A stretch of 64,000 bases of DNA from Deltaproteobacteria bacterium (GCA_023489335.1 JAMDCP010000002.1:225483-289482); one strand, 5' to 3'; counted from the stretch's first letter, positions 28,169 through 38,597 are shown. Numbers and translations are program-made. Notes: generated by a model from the letters alone, not told the origin.

Positions 28169-29116
28169 ATGGATACAAAAATGTCACTGCCTTTAGTTTC
28201 AGTCATGGTTAATACAAGAAACGAAGAAAAAAATATTGAGCGCTGTTTAAAAAGCATAAAAAATCAATCTTATAAAAATATCGAAATTATCTTAGTTGAT
28301 GATTCTAGTGATAGAACAAAAGAAATTGCAAAAAAATATACTGATTTGATTTATGATAAAGGGCCTGAAAGATCAGTTAAAAGAAATTATGGCGTAAGCG
28401 TCAGTAATGGGGAATTCATTTTATATATTGATGCCGATATGATTTTAGCTCCATTTGTTGTGGAATCTTGTGTTAATGAAGTGAAAATTGATTCTTCGGT
28501 TCTTGGATTGTATATAGAAGAAATAATTTTAGGCAAAAGATTATGGTCAAGGGTTAGAAGATTTGAAAGGTCTTTTTACAATGCGACTCCGATAGACGCT
28601 ATAAGGTTTTTTAAAAAAGAAACTTGCTTAAAGGTAAACGGTTTTGATGAAAATATGACAGGACCAGATGATTGGGATTTTGATAGAAAAATTTCAAATT
28701 TGGGGAAACTTAAACTTGTCGACAGTTTTAAAAATCCGGCTTCTGCCAATATAAAAAATATACTACCAAAAGAAATTGAAAAATTTTTAATTTCAAATGG
28801 CATTGCTTATAAAGATTTATATGGCAGATATAATAATGTAATATTCCATAATGAAAGCAACTTTAAATTATCAAATTACATAAATAAAAAGTCATATTAT
28901 ATTAAAGATTTTGATAAATATATTAATAAATGGGGCAAAAACGATTATATTGTTAAAAAGCAATTGGGAGTTTTTTATAGATATTTAGGAGTTTTCACAG
29001 AGAATGGCAAATGGAAAGGATTAGTGAGACATCCTATTTTAACATTGTATATGTATTTTTTAAAAGTTATCGTTGGACTCGTATATTTTAAATATAAGTT
29101 TTTAAATGATAAGTGA
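28169..29116 (+). CDS. GT2 glycosyltransferase
   Basis: 315 residues. The GT-A domain opens VSVMVNTRNEEKNIERCL, with ILVDDSSDRTKEIA and GEFILYIDADMILAP (DAD metal site), then TGPDDWDFDRKIS as the acceptor-side acidic block. The C-terminal third is basic and probably membrane-associated, with one hydrophobic stretch near the end. Acceptor and donor are unknown. Codon use is AT-rich, like the rfbF-to-41-kb segment. Confidence 0.8.
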   Translation: MDTKMSLPLVSVMVNTRNEEKNIERCLKSIKNQSYKNIEIILVDDSSDRTKEIAKKYTDLIYDKGPERSVKRNYGVSVSNGEFILYIDADMILAPFVVESCVNEVKIDSSVLGLYIEEIILGKRLWSRVRRFERSFYNATPIDAIRFFKKETCLKVNGFDENMTGPDDWDFDRKISNLGKLKLVDSFKNPASANIKNILPKEIEKFLISNGIAYKDLYGRYNNVIFHNESNFKLSNYINKKSYYIKDFDKYINKWGKNDYIVKKQLGVFYRYLGVFTENGKWKGLVRHPILTLYMYFLKVIVGLVYFKYKFLNDK

Positions 29117-29158
29117 AAGGATAACAATATTTTAAAATTAACCATATAGAAAATAATC

Positions 29159-30244
29159 ATGAATCAAATTGTAGCAAAAGATTTAGTCCGTATTTATAAT
29201 AAATTAAGCGATCAAGAAAAAGAAAAATTACAAAACTCAACTATTTTAATAACCGGATGTGCTGGTTTTTTAGGATATTATTTTATGCAATTTTTAACCC
29301 GTTATAAACAGGAATTTGGTATAAAACAAATTATCGGTCTTGATAATTTTATTTTTGGAAAACCGAGATGGATTGACGAGTTATCAAACAGCAATAAAGT
29401 CAATTTATATAAATTTGATATCATTAACGATAAAATTGAGAATATTGAGAATACAGGAAAAGTAAGCATGGTTATCCATATGGCATCAATAGCTTCCCCT
29501 GTTTTTTACAGAAAATATCCAGTACAAACTTTGGAAGCAAATGCCTGGGGACTTAGAAATTTATTAGAGTTTTATAAAGATAAAAAGTTGAAAGGGCTTT
29601 TATTTTTTTCAAGTAGTGAAATTTACGGCGATCCTGATATTAATAATATTCCTACCGACGAAGAATTTAGGGGTTATACATCCTGCACAGGCCCGAGAGC
29701 TTGCTATGACGAAGCAAAAAGATTTGGCGAAACCATGTGCACGCTTTATTCAAAACAATACAACTTACCTGTGGGTGTTGCAAGACCATTTAATAATTAT
29801 GGACCTGGAATGAGTATAGATGATAAAAGAGTTGTGGCAGATTTTGCAAAATCTGCCTATCAAGGCAGAAATATTGAAGTTTTTTCCGATGGAACTCCAA
29901 CCAGAACTTTTTCATATGTTGCCGATGCAATTACGGGTTATTTAAAAATACTTTTATATGGTCAATATGATTATTTTAATATCGGCATTGATAATCCAGA
30001 AATTTCAATAAATGAATTGGCAGTCATATATAAAAAAAAAGCTAAGGAAATTTTTAACAACGATATCGAAATAATTTATAAAAAACATGCTGATAAAGAT
30101 TATTTAACTGATAACCCGAATAGGAGATGTCCTAAAATTGATAAAGCTAAAAAAATTCTAAATTACAATCCTGACATATTAATAGAAGAAGGCGTTGAAA
30201 GATTTATGATTTTTTTGAAGGAAGGAGGTTCTAATATAATATGA
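29159..30244 (+). CDS. NAD-dependent nucleotide-sugar epimerase/dehydratase
   Basis: 361 residues, extended SDR family. ILITGCAGFLGYYFMQFL is the dinucleotide loop, SSSEIYGDP and YDEAKRFGE give the Ser and YxxxK catalytic set, and RPFNNYGPGMSIDDKRVV lies in the substrate domain. The pattern is nearest UDP-glucuronate decarboxylase or dTDP-glucose 4,6-dehydratase. The adjoining UDP-glucose dehydrogenase overlaps it by four bases and could supply UDP-glucuronate, favouring a decarboxylase-like role making UDP-xylose-type sugar. A role on the RfbF product is also possible. Confidence 0.72.
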   Translation: MNQIVAKDLVRIYNKLSDQEKEKLQNSTILITGCAGFLGYYFMQFLTRYKQEFGIKQIIGLDNFIFGKPRWIDELSNSNKVNLYKFDIINDKIENIENTGKVSMVIHMASIASPVFYRKYPVQTLEANAWGLRNLLEFYKDKKLKGLLFFSSSEIYGDPDINNIPTDEEFRGYTSCTGPRACYDEAKRFGETMCTLYSKQYNLPVGVARPFNNYGPGMSIDDKRVVADFAKSAYQGRNIEVFSDGTPTRTFSYVADAITGYLKILLYGQYDYFNIGIDNPEISINELAVIYKKKAKEIFNNDIEIIYKKHADKDYLTDNPNRRCPKIDKAKKILNYNPDILIEEGVERFMIFLKEGGSNII

Positions 30245-31494
30245 TTGCGGTTATTGGATTGGGATTTGTCGGATTAACTACTGCTTTGGGTTTTAGTGAA
30301 AAAGGATTTATAGTAAAAGGATTTGACATTGATAAAAATAAACGCAATGGGATTAGTAATTATAAAATTCCCTTTCACGAGCCCGGTCTTGAAGAAGCTT
30401 TGAATAGACATTTAAATAAAAAGTTTTTTATTGCGGAATCCATAGATGAAGCAGTTAATAAGGCAGGCATTATATTTTATTGTGTCGGAACGCCTGAAAA
30501 CAATAATGGAAGTTCAGACCTTACTTATTTATTGCGGGCAATTAAAGATACTTTGGATAATATTAAAAAAGATGGATTTAAAACTTTAGTCATAAAATCA
30601 ACTGTTCCTCCTTCGACAACTTCTGAAATCATAAAGCCTTTATTACGGTATAGTGGGCTTATAGTAGGGGAAGCTATAGGCTTAGCTAATAACCCTGAAT
30701 TTCTGAGGGAAGGCTATGCCTGGAGCGATTTTATAAATCCAGACAGAATTGTGGTTGGAGTTGAAGATGATTTAAGCGCCGAAGCATTAAAAAATATTTA
30801 TAATATTTTTGGTTCAGAAATATATTTTGTTAATTATAATACTGCGGAATTTATAAAATATCTTTCAAATACATTACTTTCAACTTTGATCAGTTTTTCA
30901 AACGAAATGTCGGTTATTGCCAAAACAATTGGTGATATCGATATTCCATCGGCTTTTAATATTCTGCATAAAGATGCAAGGTGGTCGGGGAATCCGGCTA
31001 AAATGGCATCGTACGTTTATCCGGGTTGTGGTTATGGAGGGTATTGTTTACCAAAAGACACAAAAGCTTTATATCAAATTTCTAAAAAGAAAGGTTTTAT
31101 TCCTAAAATTTTAAAACAAAATATAGAAATAAATAAAAATATAAAAGCCTTTTTGATAAATGAGTTGATGGATAAAATTTCAAAGGAGCAAAATATTGGA
31201 ATTTTAGGGCTTTCTTTTAAGCCAGATTCTGATGATGTCAGGCAGTCCCCTGCTTCTGGTATTATAAACATACTATTAAACAATGGCTACAAAAATATAA
31301 TAGCTTACGACCCGCTTGCAAATAAGAATTTTGAAATTAGTTATGGTATTCCTATACGATATGCGGAAAGCTTAAAAGAATTAATGAAAATAGTTGATGT
31401 TAGCGTACTTATCACTAATTGGGCGGAATTTAAAGAAAATGAAATATTAATAAAAAGTAAACCCTTATATGATTTAAGATATTTTCTTGAGTAA
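30241..31494 (+). CDS. UDP-glucose/GDP-mannose 6-dehydrogenase family
   Basis: 417 residues. MIAVIGLGFVGLTTALGFSE is the NAD loop, KSTVPPSTT and NNPEFLREG are family blocks, and the catalytic Cys lies in GCGYGGYCLPKDTKAL. The C-terminal domain has LSFKPDSDDVRQSPA. It oxidises a nucleotide sugar to the uronic acid in two NAD-dependent steps. Its ATG overlaps the stop of the epimerase gene (ATGA), so the two are coupled and probably act in sequence on the same sugar. UDP-glucose is the most likely substrate but is not proven by sequence. Confidence 0.85.
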   Translation: MIAVIGLGFVGLTTALGFSEKGFIVKGFDIDKNKRNGISNYKIPFHEPGLEEALNRHLNKKFFIAESIDEAVNKAGIIFYCVGTPENNNGSSDLTYLLRAIKDTLDNIKKDGFKTLVIKSTVPPSTTSEIIKPLLRYSGLIVGEAIGLANNPEFLREGYAWSDFINPDRIVVGVEDDLSAEALKNIYNIFGSEIYFVNYNTAEFIKYLSNTLLSTLISFSNEMSVIAKTIGDIDIPSAFNILHKDARWSGNPAKMASYVYPGCGYGGYCLPKDTKALYQISKKKGFIPKILKQNIEINKNIKAFLINELMDKISKEQNIGILGLSFKPDSDDVRQSPASGIINILLNNGYKNIIAYDPLANKNFEISYGIPIRYAESLKELMKIVDVSVLITNWAEFKENEILIKSKPLYDLRYFLE

Positions 31495-31550
31495 AAAAGG
31501 TGTTTTAATATATTATTTATTTGCAACAAAAATAGGAGGAAGGGAGCCAT

Positions 31551-32594
31551 ATGTCTAATTTAATTGACTCTGAAATGACAATTTTGAATGAAAATCTAAA
31601 ATTTAGTATTTTAATGCCCACTTATAATGGTTCAAAATGGGTAAAACAGGCGATAGAAAGCATTTTAAGACAATCTTATTCTAATTTTGAATTAATTGTT
31701 TCAGATGATAACTCAACAGATAATACAATTGATAAAATAAAAGATATTAAAGATAACAGGATAAAACTATTTAAAAATGAAGCCAACCTGGGTTATCCTT
31801 CTAATTTAGAAAAGCTCCGTTTATTATCCTCAAAGGACAGCGATATTGTATATCTAATGGCTCAGGATGACATACTTGCAAAAGATGCTTTGTTAAAAAC
31901 CTATAACGCTTTTAAAATTGGCGAAGAAATCGGGGTTTTAAGCAGGGCATATTACCAGTTTGACGGAAATGATTTCAATCATGGAATTAGACATAGCGCT
32001 AGACCTTTGAGCAACAAGCCATTTGATATAATAAATATATCCGAGGAAAATGATGTTTGTCATTTGCTCGATTCTCTGGGCCAGCTTTCTGGACTTGCAT
32101 ACCGCAAAAATTATATCGATATACCATTCCATAAAGATGTTTTTGTATCCCATGTTTATCCTTTTTTAAGTATATTAACAAAATATAAAGCAGTATATTT
32201 AAACGATTATATTATTGCCGTCAGAACTGAAGGTTCTCAATGCATCCATGTCTCCTCAATTTATAAAGTTTCTCCTTTGAAATCTTGGATTGATATGTTT
32301 AATCATATTTTAAATAATAAAAAATATGATAACTTAAGAAAACTATTAATTGATTATTCATCTAAAAAAATTGAAGGTATTTTGCAGATTAAGAATTTTG
32401 GGCAAGCAAAATATTATTATAGAGAAATATTACTTTATATAAGATATAGACCTAAAAATTTAATTTCTATACGATTTTGGGTATATACTTTAGGCTCTTT
32501 ATTAATGCCAAAACGATTATTAATTAAAATAATAAGCTATTATAAAAATAACATTATTGCAAAGGGTATGAAAAATGTCAAAATTGAATGTTAA
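31551..32594 (+). CDS. GT2 glycosyltransferase
   Basis: 347 residues. FSILMPTYNGSKWVKQAIES, LIVSDDNSTDNTIDKI and NEANLGYPSNLEKLR make a classical GT-A N-terminal half, with a QDD acidic triad (VYLMAQDDILAKD). The C-terminal half is basic, with a possible amphipathic segment at RFWVYTLGSLLMPKRLL. A good AGGAGG ribosome binding site precedes ATG 31551. Sugar and acceptor unknown. It sits directly between the UDP-sugar dehydrogenase and a methyltransferase, in the AT-rich part of the locus. Confidence 0.82.
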   Translation: MSNLIDSEMTILNENLKFSILMPTYNGSKWVKQAIESILRQSYSNFELIVSDDNSTDNTIDKIKDIKDNRIKLFKNEANLGYPSNLEKLRLLSSKDSDIVYLMAQDDILAKDALLKTYNAFKIGEEIGVLSRAYYQFDGNDFNHGIRHSARPLSNKPFDIINISEENDVCHLLDSLGQLSGLAYRKNYIDIPFHKDVFVSHVYPFLSILTKYKAVYLNDYIIAVRTEGSQCIHVSSIYKVSPLKSWIDMFNHILNNKKYDNLRKLLIDYSSKKIEGILQIKNFGQAKYYYREILLYIRYRPKNLISIRFWVYTLGSLLMPKRLLIKIISYYKNNIIAKGMKNVKIEC

Positions 32595-32623
32595 TGATAC
32601 TAATGACAAAGCGAGAATAAAGG

Positions 32624-33346
32624 ATGAATAAATCTATTATTAAAGGTGTAACAGATAAATTAATTTTCAAGCTATACCATAATAAATTTTTGGAAAAAAT
32701 ATTTCACACAAGAGAGGCCCTTTTGAAAAAGGATATTAAAGATTGTAAATCTGTTTTAGATTTAGGATGTGGATCAGAATCACCTATAAAATATTGTAAA
32801 AATGTAGAATACAGCGTGGGTGTTGAAGCGTTTAAACCTGATTTGGAGAAGTCGAAGTTACTAAGAATACATAGTAAATATATAAACGAAAATATACTAA
32901 ATATTGATTTTGAAGAAGATTCTTTTGACGCTGTTATGATAATGGATGTTATTGAACACCTTAATAAAGAAGATGCTATAAAAATGATAAAAAGGGCAGA
33001 TAAATGGGCCCGCAAAAAGATCATAATAACAACCCCTAATGGATTTTATCCAGCATACGGAGATCATAAAAACATATTACAAACCCATTTATCAGGATTT
33101 GGTTGTAAAGAATTACAAAATTTAGGGTTTACAGTTTACGGGATAAATGGTTTAAAAATATTATGGGTAGATGAAGTTAATCGGGACCAGCAAATTACAA
33201 TTAAAGATGGGTTTAAGATTAAACCTTATATTTTTGGAGTATCTCTAATAGGATTAAGCCAGTTATTTACTTATTTTTTACCTAATTATGCATTTACATT
33301 TTATGCTGTAAAAAATAAAGATAATTATGCTAAAAGACCGGATTAA
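32624..33346 (+). CDS. Class I SAM-dependent methyltransferase
   Basis: 240 residues. SVLDLGCGSESPIKYCKNV is motif I (SAM loop), EEDSFDAVMIMDVIEHLNKE the next methyltransferase block, and KKIIITTPNGFYP a later strand. The fold matches the Methyltransf_11 group seen in many LPS/EPS loci. It may methylate a sugar residue of the glycan, but the acceptor cannot be read. It starts 30 bases after the GT2 stop. Confidence 0.78.
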   Translation: MNKSIIKGVTDKLIFKLYHNKFLEKIFHTREALLKKDIKDCKSVLDLGCGSESPIKYCKNVEYSVGVEAFKPDLEKSKLLRIHSKYINENILNIDFEEDSFDAVMIMDVIEHLNKEDAIKMIKRADKWARKKIIITTPNGFYPAYGDHKNILQTHLSGFGCKELQNLGFTVYGINGLKILWVDEVNRDQQITIKDGFKIKPYIFGVSLIGLSQLFTYFLPNYAFTFYAVKNKDNYAKRPD

Positions 33347-33409
33347 ATTGTATTTGTTTTTATTAATGCATTGCAACATAACACTTTTGAAAAAGATGGC
33401 GGCATCTTA

Positions 33410-34309
33410 ATGACAACTAAATTAGTTTCCATAATCATACCAACTTATAATCGGGAGAAAGAAGTTTTAGAATGCATTGAGTCTCTGTCTCATATTACTT
33501 ATCCAAACTTTGAAATTATAGTAGTTGATAATGCATCAAAAGATGACACAGTATTAAGTATTAAAAAAAAATTTCCTAATGTTAAAATAATAAAACTTTC
33601 TGAAAATTTCGGCGCATCAGGAGCAAGAAATGAGGGTATAAAATATAGCAAAGGGGAATATCTATGTTTAGTTGATACTGATAATATAGTCGATAGTAAT
33701 TTTTTAACTGAACTTATATTTTTAGCTGAAAGTGACGATAAAATAGGGTTTGTTGGCCCTAAGATGTATTACTTAAAAGATCCAAAAAGGATATGCTATG
33801 CCGGGGCAGACATAAATTTAATTACAAGTAAAACAAAATATATAGGGCAAAATGAAATTGATAAAGGTCAATATGATTCAATTAGGGAAGTAGGGCATAT
33901 TCCAAATATTTGGTTAGTCAAGAAAGCTGTCATAAATAAAATTGGTTTGATTGATACAAGTTATCACACATATTATGAAGAGTCGGATTGGGCTATGAGA
34001 GCAAAAATAGCAGGATATAAGATAATGTTTTGTCCAGCCTCAATGGTATACCACAATGTCCCGTCACCTAAAAAAGAGAAATCCTTACGCTCTTTTATAG
34101 GCTTTGATAATCAATATAGAGTTTTCTATGCGGCAAGAAATCGCATTATTTATATGAAAAAATATACTGCCAAGCCAAAATTTATATTATTTTTAATTTT
34201 TTTTAATAATATTTTTTTAATCGAATATTGTTTAATTTTTTTATTTTACAGAAGGTTTGACTTAATAAAAAGTTATATTAAAGGATTTTTATCAGGTATA
34301 AAAAAATGA
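33410..34309 (+). CDS. GT2 glycosyltransferase (rhamnosyltransferase-like)
   Basis: About 299 residues from ATG 33410 (MTTKLVSIIIPTYNREKEV). An in-frame TTG at 33371 would add 13 residues of non-conserved sequence, so the ATG is preferred although neither has a strong ribosome binding site. IIVVDNASKDDT, ENFGASGARNEGIKYSKGEY and LVDTDNIVD carry the metal site, and TYYEESDWAMRAKIAGYKI the acceptor side. The pattern is that of rhamnosyl/galactosyl GT2 enzymes. One C-terminal membrane helix. It overlaps the next radical SAM gene by four bases. Confidence 0.82.
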   Translation: MTTKLVSIIIPTYNREKEVLECIESLSHITYPNFEIIVVDNASKDDTVLSIKKKFPNVKIIKLSENFGASGARNEGIKYSKGEYLCLVDTDNIVDSNFLTELIFLAESDDKIGFVGPKMYYLKDPKRICYAGADINLITSKTKYIGQNEIDKGQYDSIREVGHIPNIWLVKKAVINKIGLIDTSYHTYYEESDWAMRAKIAGYKIMFCPASMVYHNVPSPKKEKSLRSFIGFDNQYRVFYAARNRIIYMKKYTAKPKFILFLIFFNNIFLIEYCLIFLFYRRFDLIKSYIKGFLSGIKK

Positions 34310-35751
34310 AAGCATTATTTGTAAGTCCATGGCTAAACGCTTTTTTGGGGAATGAAAAACAAAGTCCAAGCTCACCTCATTTAGGACTCGCATATTTAAT
34401 TGCAATATTAAAACAAAATGGCGTTAATGAAATTGATGTTTATGACGAAGGCATTGAAAATGATGATGAAATCTTATTTAAAAAGATTGACACATTAAGA
34501 CCAGACATAATCGGGATAACTGCTTTTAGTTTTGGCTATGAGAATGCTAGAAATTTAATAAAGAAAATAAAAGAATATACAGATGTTCCCATAATAATTG
34601 GAGGACCCCATGTGTCTGCTGTTAAAGGACAGGTTTTAACTACCTCTGTTGCTGATTTTGCAATGAAAGGCGAATCTGAATTAAGTTTCATTAAATTTTT
34701 AACAGAACTTAGTGGTTCAAAAAACTTCAAGAAAGTAAAAAATCTTATATGGAGAGACTCCTTTAGCAACATTGTCGAAAATGAAAATGAACCATTAATA
34801 GAGAACATTGACGAAATCCCTTTTCCAGATTATGATATTTTTAGTTTTGAAAGGTACAATAATTTTACTATTAAACTAATTCCGATTATAACTTCAAGGG
34901 GATGCCCCTATGGTTGTAATTATTGCTCCGTTAAATTGTCTATGGGGAGAGGTTTTAGACCAAGAAGCCCTGAGAATGTTATTTTAGAAATGAAACATTG
35001 GATTAAAATTTATAAAATCAAAAAATTTGGAATAAATGATGATTGTTTTAACTTAGATATAAAGAGAGCAGAAAAAATATGCGATTTAATAATAAAAGAG
35101 GGGCTAGATATAACTTATGGGTTATACTCAGGATTAAGAGCCGATAGGGTTACCGAACAATTATTGCAAAAAATGAAAGAATCCGGATGTGTGTTTATTT
35201 CGTATGGATGTGAATCTGGAAATCAGGATATAATAAATAATATGGGCAAGTCCTTAAAAATTGGGGATGTTAGAAAAGCTGTAAATTTAACCAATAAGTT
35301 TAATATTAGTAATTCTGTTAATTTTATTATCGGACATAAAAAGGAAACATATAAAACCGCAATGGATTCCATTAATTTCGCAAAAACTCTGCCGACAAAT
35401 TTGATAAACTTTTATAATTTAATTCCTTATCCTGGAACAGATTTACATGAGTGGATTTCCAAAAATGCCTCTTATATAATACCTTCAAATGATTATCTGT
35501 CCAAAGTTGGAAGTAGTGATTTAATGCCTGTTTTTGAAACTAAGGAATTTCCCAAAAAGGATAGAATTAAAGCACTTAAAAAGGGATTTGCATTAAGTAG
35601 GAAAACATTAATGCAATTTAAGTTCGGGAAAATAATTGGTTATATTGCATACCTTATTTCACTTAATAATTTTTTGTTTTCTAAAGGTATAAAGTTTATA
35701 TATAACAATAGGGTAGGGTTTTTTATTTATAGGCATTTGTCTCGCAGATAG
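34306..35751 (+). CDS. B12-binding-type radical SAM protein
   Basis: 481 residues. The N-terminal cobalamin-type domain has VDVYDEGIENDD (sequence order EIDVYDEG), ITAFSFGYENARN, IIIGGPHVSAVKG and MKGESELSFIKFL. The radical SAM cysteines C200, C204, C207 lie in SRGCPYGCNYCS (CX3CX2C), followed by DDCFNLDIKRAEKICDL and YGCESGNQDIINN. This is the general BchE/P-methylase-type layout. It is coupled by an ATGA overlap to the GT2 gene before it, so it probably modifies the same glycan or its lipid carrier. The reaction is unknown. Confidence 0.78.
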   Translation: MKALFVSPWLNAFLGNEKQSPSSPHLGLAYLIAILKQNGVNEIDVYDEGIENDDEILFKKIDTLRPDIIGITAFSFGYENARNLIKKIKEYTDVPIIIGGPHVSAVKGQVLTTSVADFAMKGESELSFIKFLTELSGSKNFKKVKNLIWRDSFSNIVENENEPLIENIDEIPFPDYDIFSFERYNNFTIKLIPIITSRGCPYGCNYCSVKLSMGRGFRPRSPENVILEMKHWIKIYKIKKFGINDDCFNLDIKRAEKICDLIIKEGLDITYGLYSGLRADRVTEQLLQKMKESGCVFISYGCESGNQDIINNMGKSLKIGDVRKAVNLTNKFNISNSVNFIIGHKKETYKTAMDSINFAKTLPTNLINFYNLIPYPGTDLHEWISKNASYIIPSNDYLSKVGSSDLMPVFETKEFPKKDRIKALKKGFALSRKTLMQFKFGKIIGYIAYLISLNNFLFSKGIKFIYNNRVGFFIYRHLSRR

Positions 35752-35837
35752 CATTTGCAGTGCATCAGAAATATATCAAAACAATCTTTAAGCCGATTAT
35801 TCTAATATAACTATGCAATAATTTTTGTACAAAATAT

Positions 35838-38555
35838 ATGCATAAATTTAAAATCAAAATGATTAATAGAATAAATTCTCATAAATATCCGGTTTTTATT
35901 TTTATTATAATATCTTTAATTGTTCCATTTCTATGGTTTTATAATAATAATGGGACATTTTTATCCCATGGGCATAGCGGCTTACTTGGGGCACTTTATA
36001 ATCCACATTATATATTAAAATTTGCACCATATTTAATTACTTTGCATGATGCAGGAGGGCCCTCAGTAGAATATTATATTTTTTACCCCTTTGCCACGAT
36101 TTTTTCCTTTATTATTGATTCTTTTGGGCATAATTACATGTATGCAGAAATGTTTTTTTTGGGTATAACAATATTTTTTTCACTTATTTTTTTTTATTTG
36201 TTTGTAATAGAATTATTTGAAAACGACAATGATAAAAAACTTATATCTTTTATTTCAGCTATTTTTTATATCTTTAATATTTTTACAATATTTTATCTAA
36301 GATACTTTGGAAATAGTCAAGCCATCCTATATATATTTCCTCTTACAAGTTCCGTTCTTTACTTTTTTATAAAAGGATTAAAAACAAAAAAATTTCATTA
36401 TTCTTTCATTGTTGCTTTAATTGTTTCTTTATTTGTAATAATATTAATGTTACCCCAATTTTATCTTCCCGGTCTATTATTCCTTATCCTATTTTTTTTT
36501 ATTTACAAAATTCTCAACAACAAAAAGATCTCTGGCATAAAAAACGATGTAGTCTATGTATTAAAAATGTTTTTTACGGTTTTATTTGTTAATATGTGGT
36601 GGTTAATTAATTACCTAACAAATTTTTTCGCCACATACAAGGGCGTTAAAAAGATTAGTGTTAGTTTTATGAAAGCAGTTTTCCAAAAAAATCCATTCAT
36701 AACTGCGGGAGATCTTTTATCATATCTGAGAAATGAGGCATTTATTAATAATTTAAATTTCTATCCAAAATATTTACATGTAAAGCATGAAAATATTTAT
36801 TTTACACCCTATTTTATTTTGATAGGGTTTTTTATTACTTTTATAGCTCTAATTCCAATTTTTAAAAATCCGAAAAAATATTATATGTTTATATTTCTAT
36901 ACTTATTTGGTCTATACTTAAGTATAGGTTATGCATTTCCTTTTCAAAAATTAAAATTTTGGTTTCTTAAAAATTTACCGTTTAACCTCATTTTTCAATC
37001 AAATTCTGTATTTTTAATTATAATAATTGTATCGGAATCCATTCTATTAGGGATTGGCTCAATCATAATCTATGAGTTTGTTAAAAATAAGTTCGGGAAC
37101 AAATTAAGCATTGTCTTATTATCTTCTATAATATTTATTTCTTGCATAATATACCCTTTCCCGCTATGGTATCCCAATACTGTCGTTGGCGATATGCATA
37201 TTGATTACCAAGATAAAAAGATAACCACGCAAGTAAAAATCCCATATTATTATAATTATGCAAAAAAATTACTTGATAAAACAAAAATTAATTATAACGT
37301 CGTATTATTACCCCTTTTTTTTCCAAACGCAAATTTCAATTGGCATTATGGGTATATAGGAGGGATGTATTTTGGTTTGTTGTATGGTCATAATGTTATT
37401 GTAACCCCTAATTTACAATATCCGCAGAGCATTATACTTGTTTCAATGCAAAACTATGGTTATCCAGACTTACAAATTCTTTTAGGTATGCTTTCGACGA
37501 GATATGTAATATTACAAAATGATATAATTTTACCTAAAAAAAATATAATAGGGAATCCTCTTTATGCCGGATTATATCATTATCTAAAATATTTATCAAA
37601 AAGAAATTTGCATAGCATACTAAACACATCGAAGGGTGTAAAACTCGTAAAAAGATATGGCAAACTTGATATATATAAACTATCGGATAAATATTTTATT
37701 CCGAGGGTTTGGACGCCAAAAAGATTAATATTTGTCAATAATAAACTAAAATTGCGTGATTTAGATAACTCTGTAATTCCAATAACATTGCAAAATAGCT
37801 TTAAAGTTGGAACCGCTGTATTTGCGAAGTTATTTTCTCAAAACAGGCATTCCGAAAGAATAAAAAACTATGAATTAAATAATATTGCCGATAAATATTC
37901 AAAACAATATTTATTAACCAATAAAATATTGGATATTCCAGCTTCTGATAAAACGCTGAAAATATCGGAGACCGTAAAAAAAATTACCGCTCCGACTATT
38001 GAATTTAAAGAAATTAATCCATCAAAATACGCGGTTATAGTTCATAATGCAAAGGCAAGCTTTCCTCTTATTTTTAATTTAATGTATTTAAAGGGCTGGT
38101 ATGTTTACCCTCAGGTTTATCCTCAAAATACGGACGATAAATATTCTAAAGACGATTATAATAAAACAGAAAATATACTAAAGATAGCTAATAAAAACAT
38201 AACTTTTAATGGCAATCAATTTATTTCTAGAAACATAAACGGAACTATTCAGAACAATAACATTCCCGACGGGCATATTTTTCAGACTTTATTTGGGAAA
38301 CCTTTATCGTCAAAATACCATTTCGTTGCCAACGGTTATGCTAATTCATGGTGGATTAATCTTAATTATATTAAAAAATTAGGTCCTCGATATTATAAAG
38401 TAAATAAGAATGGAACGATTGATTTTGAGATGATTATTGACTACTGGCCGCAAAGACTTTTTTATATCGGGATTATAATATCAGGAGCCACGGTTTTATT
38501 ATGTGTTTTATATTTAGTATACGACTGGAAAAAGAAAAGGGTTAAGAAATTTTAA
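35838..38555 (+). CDS. Large GT-C/YfhO-like membrane protein
   Basis: 905 residues. About twelve membrane helices fill the first 450 residues, after a short basic start; a long soluble domain follows and a single helix closes the C-terminus near residue 875-895 before a Lys/Arg end. The architecture fits YfhO-like or arabinofuranosyltransferase-like GT-C proteins that use polyprenyl-phosphate sugars outside the membrane. No catalytic motif is unmistakable. AT-rich codon use matches its neighbours. The start and function should be read as tentative. Confidence 0.55.
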   Translation: MHKFKIKMINRINSHKYPVFIFIIISLIVPFLWFYNNNGTFLSHGHSGLLGALYNPHYILKFAPYLITLHDAGGPSVEYYIFYPFATIFSFIIDSFGHNYMYAEMFFLGITIFFSLIFFYLFVIELFENDNDKKLISFISAIFYIFNIFTIFYLRYFGNSQAILYIFPLTSSVLYFFIKGLKTKKFHYSFIVALIVSLFVIILMLPQFYLPGLLFLILFFFIYKILNNKKISGIKNDVVYVLKMFFTVLFVNMWWLINYLTNFFATYKGVKKISVSFMKAVFQKNPFITAGDLLSYLRNEAFINNLNFYPKYLHVKHENIYFTPYFILIGFFITFIALIPIFKNPKKYYMFIFLYLFGLYLSIGYAFPFQKLKFWFLKNLPFNLIFQSNSVFLIIIIVSESILLGIGSIIIYEFVKNKFGNKLSIVLLSSIIFISCIIYPFPLWYPNTVVGDMHIDYQDKKITTQVKIPYYYNYAKKLLDKTKINYNVVLLPLFFPNANFNWHYGYIGGMYFGLLYGHNVIVTPNLQYPQSIILVSMQNYGYPDLQILLGMLSTRYVILQNDIILPKKNIIGNPLYAGLYHYLKYLSKRNLHSILNTSKGVKLVKRYGKLDIYKLSDKYFIPRVWTPKRLIFVNNKLKLRDLDNSVIPITLQNSFKVGTAVFAKLFSQNRHSERIKNYELNNIADKYSKQYLLTNKILDIPASDKTLKISETVKKITAPTIEFKEINPSKYAVIVHNAKASFPLIFNLMYLKGWYVYPQVYPQNTDDKYSKDDYNKTENILKIANKNITFNGNQFISRNINGTIQNNNIPDGHIFQTLFGKPLSSKYHFVANGYANSWWINLNYIKKLGPRYYKVNKNGTIDFEMIIDYWPQRLFYIGIIISGATVLLCVLYLVYDWKKKRVKKF

Positions 38556-38597
38556 AAATGTCTTAAAATCGCTTAAAATCTTACAACAGAACACGAT

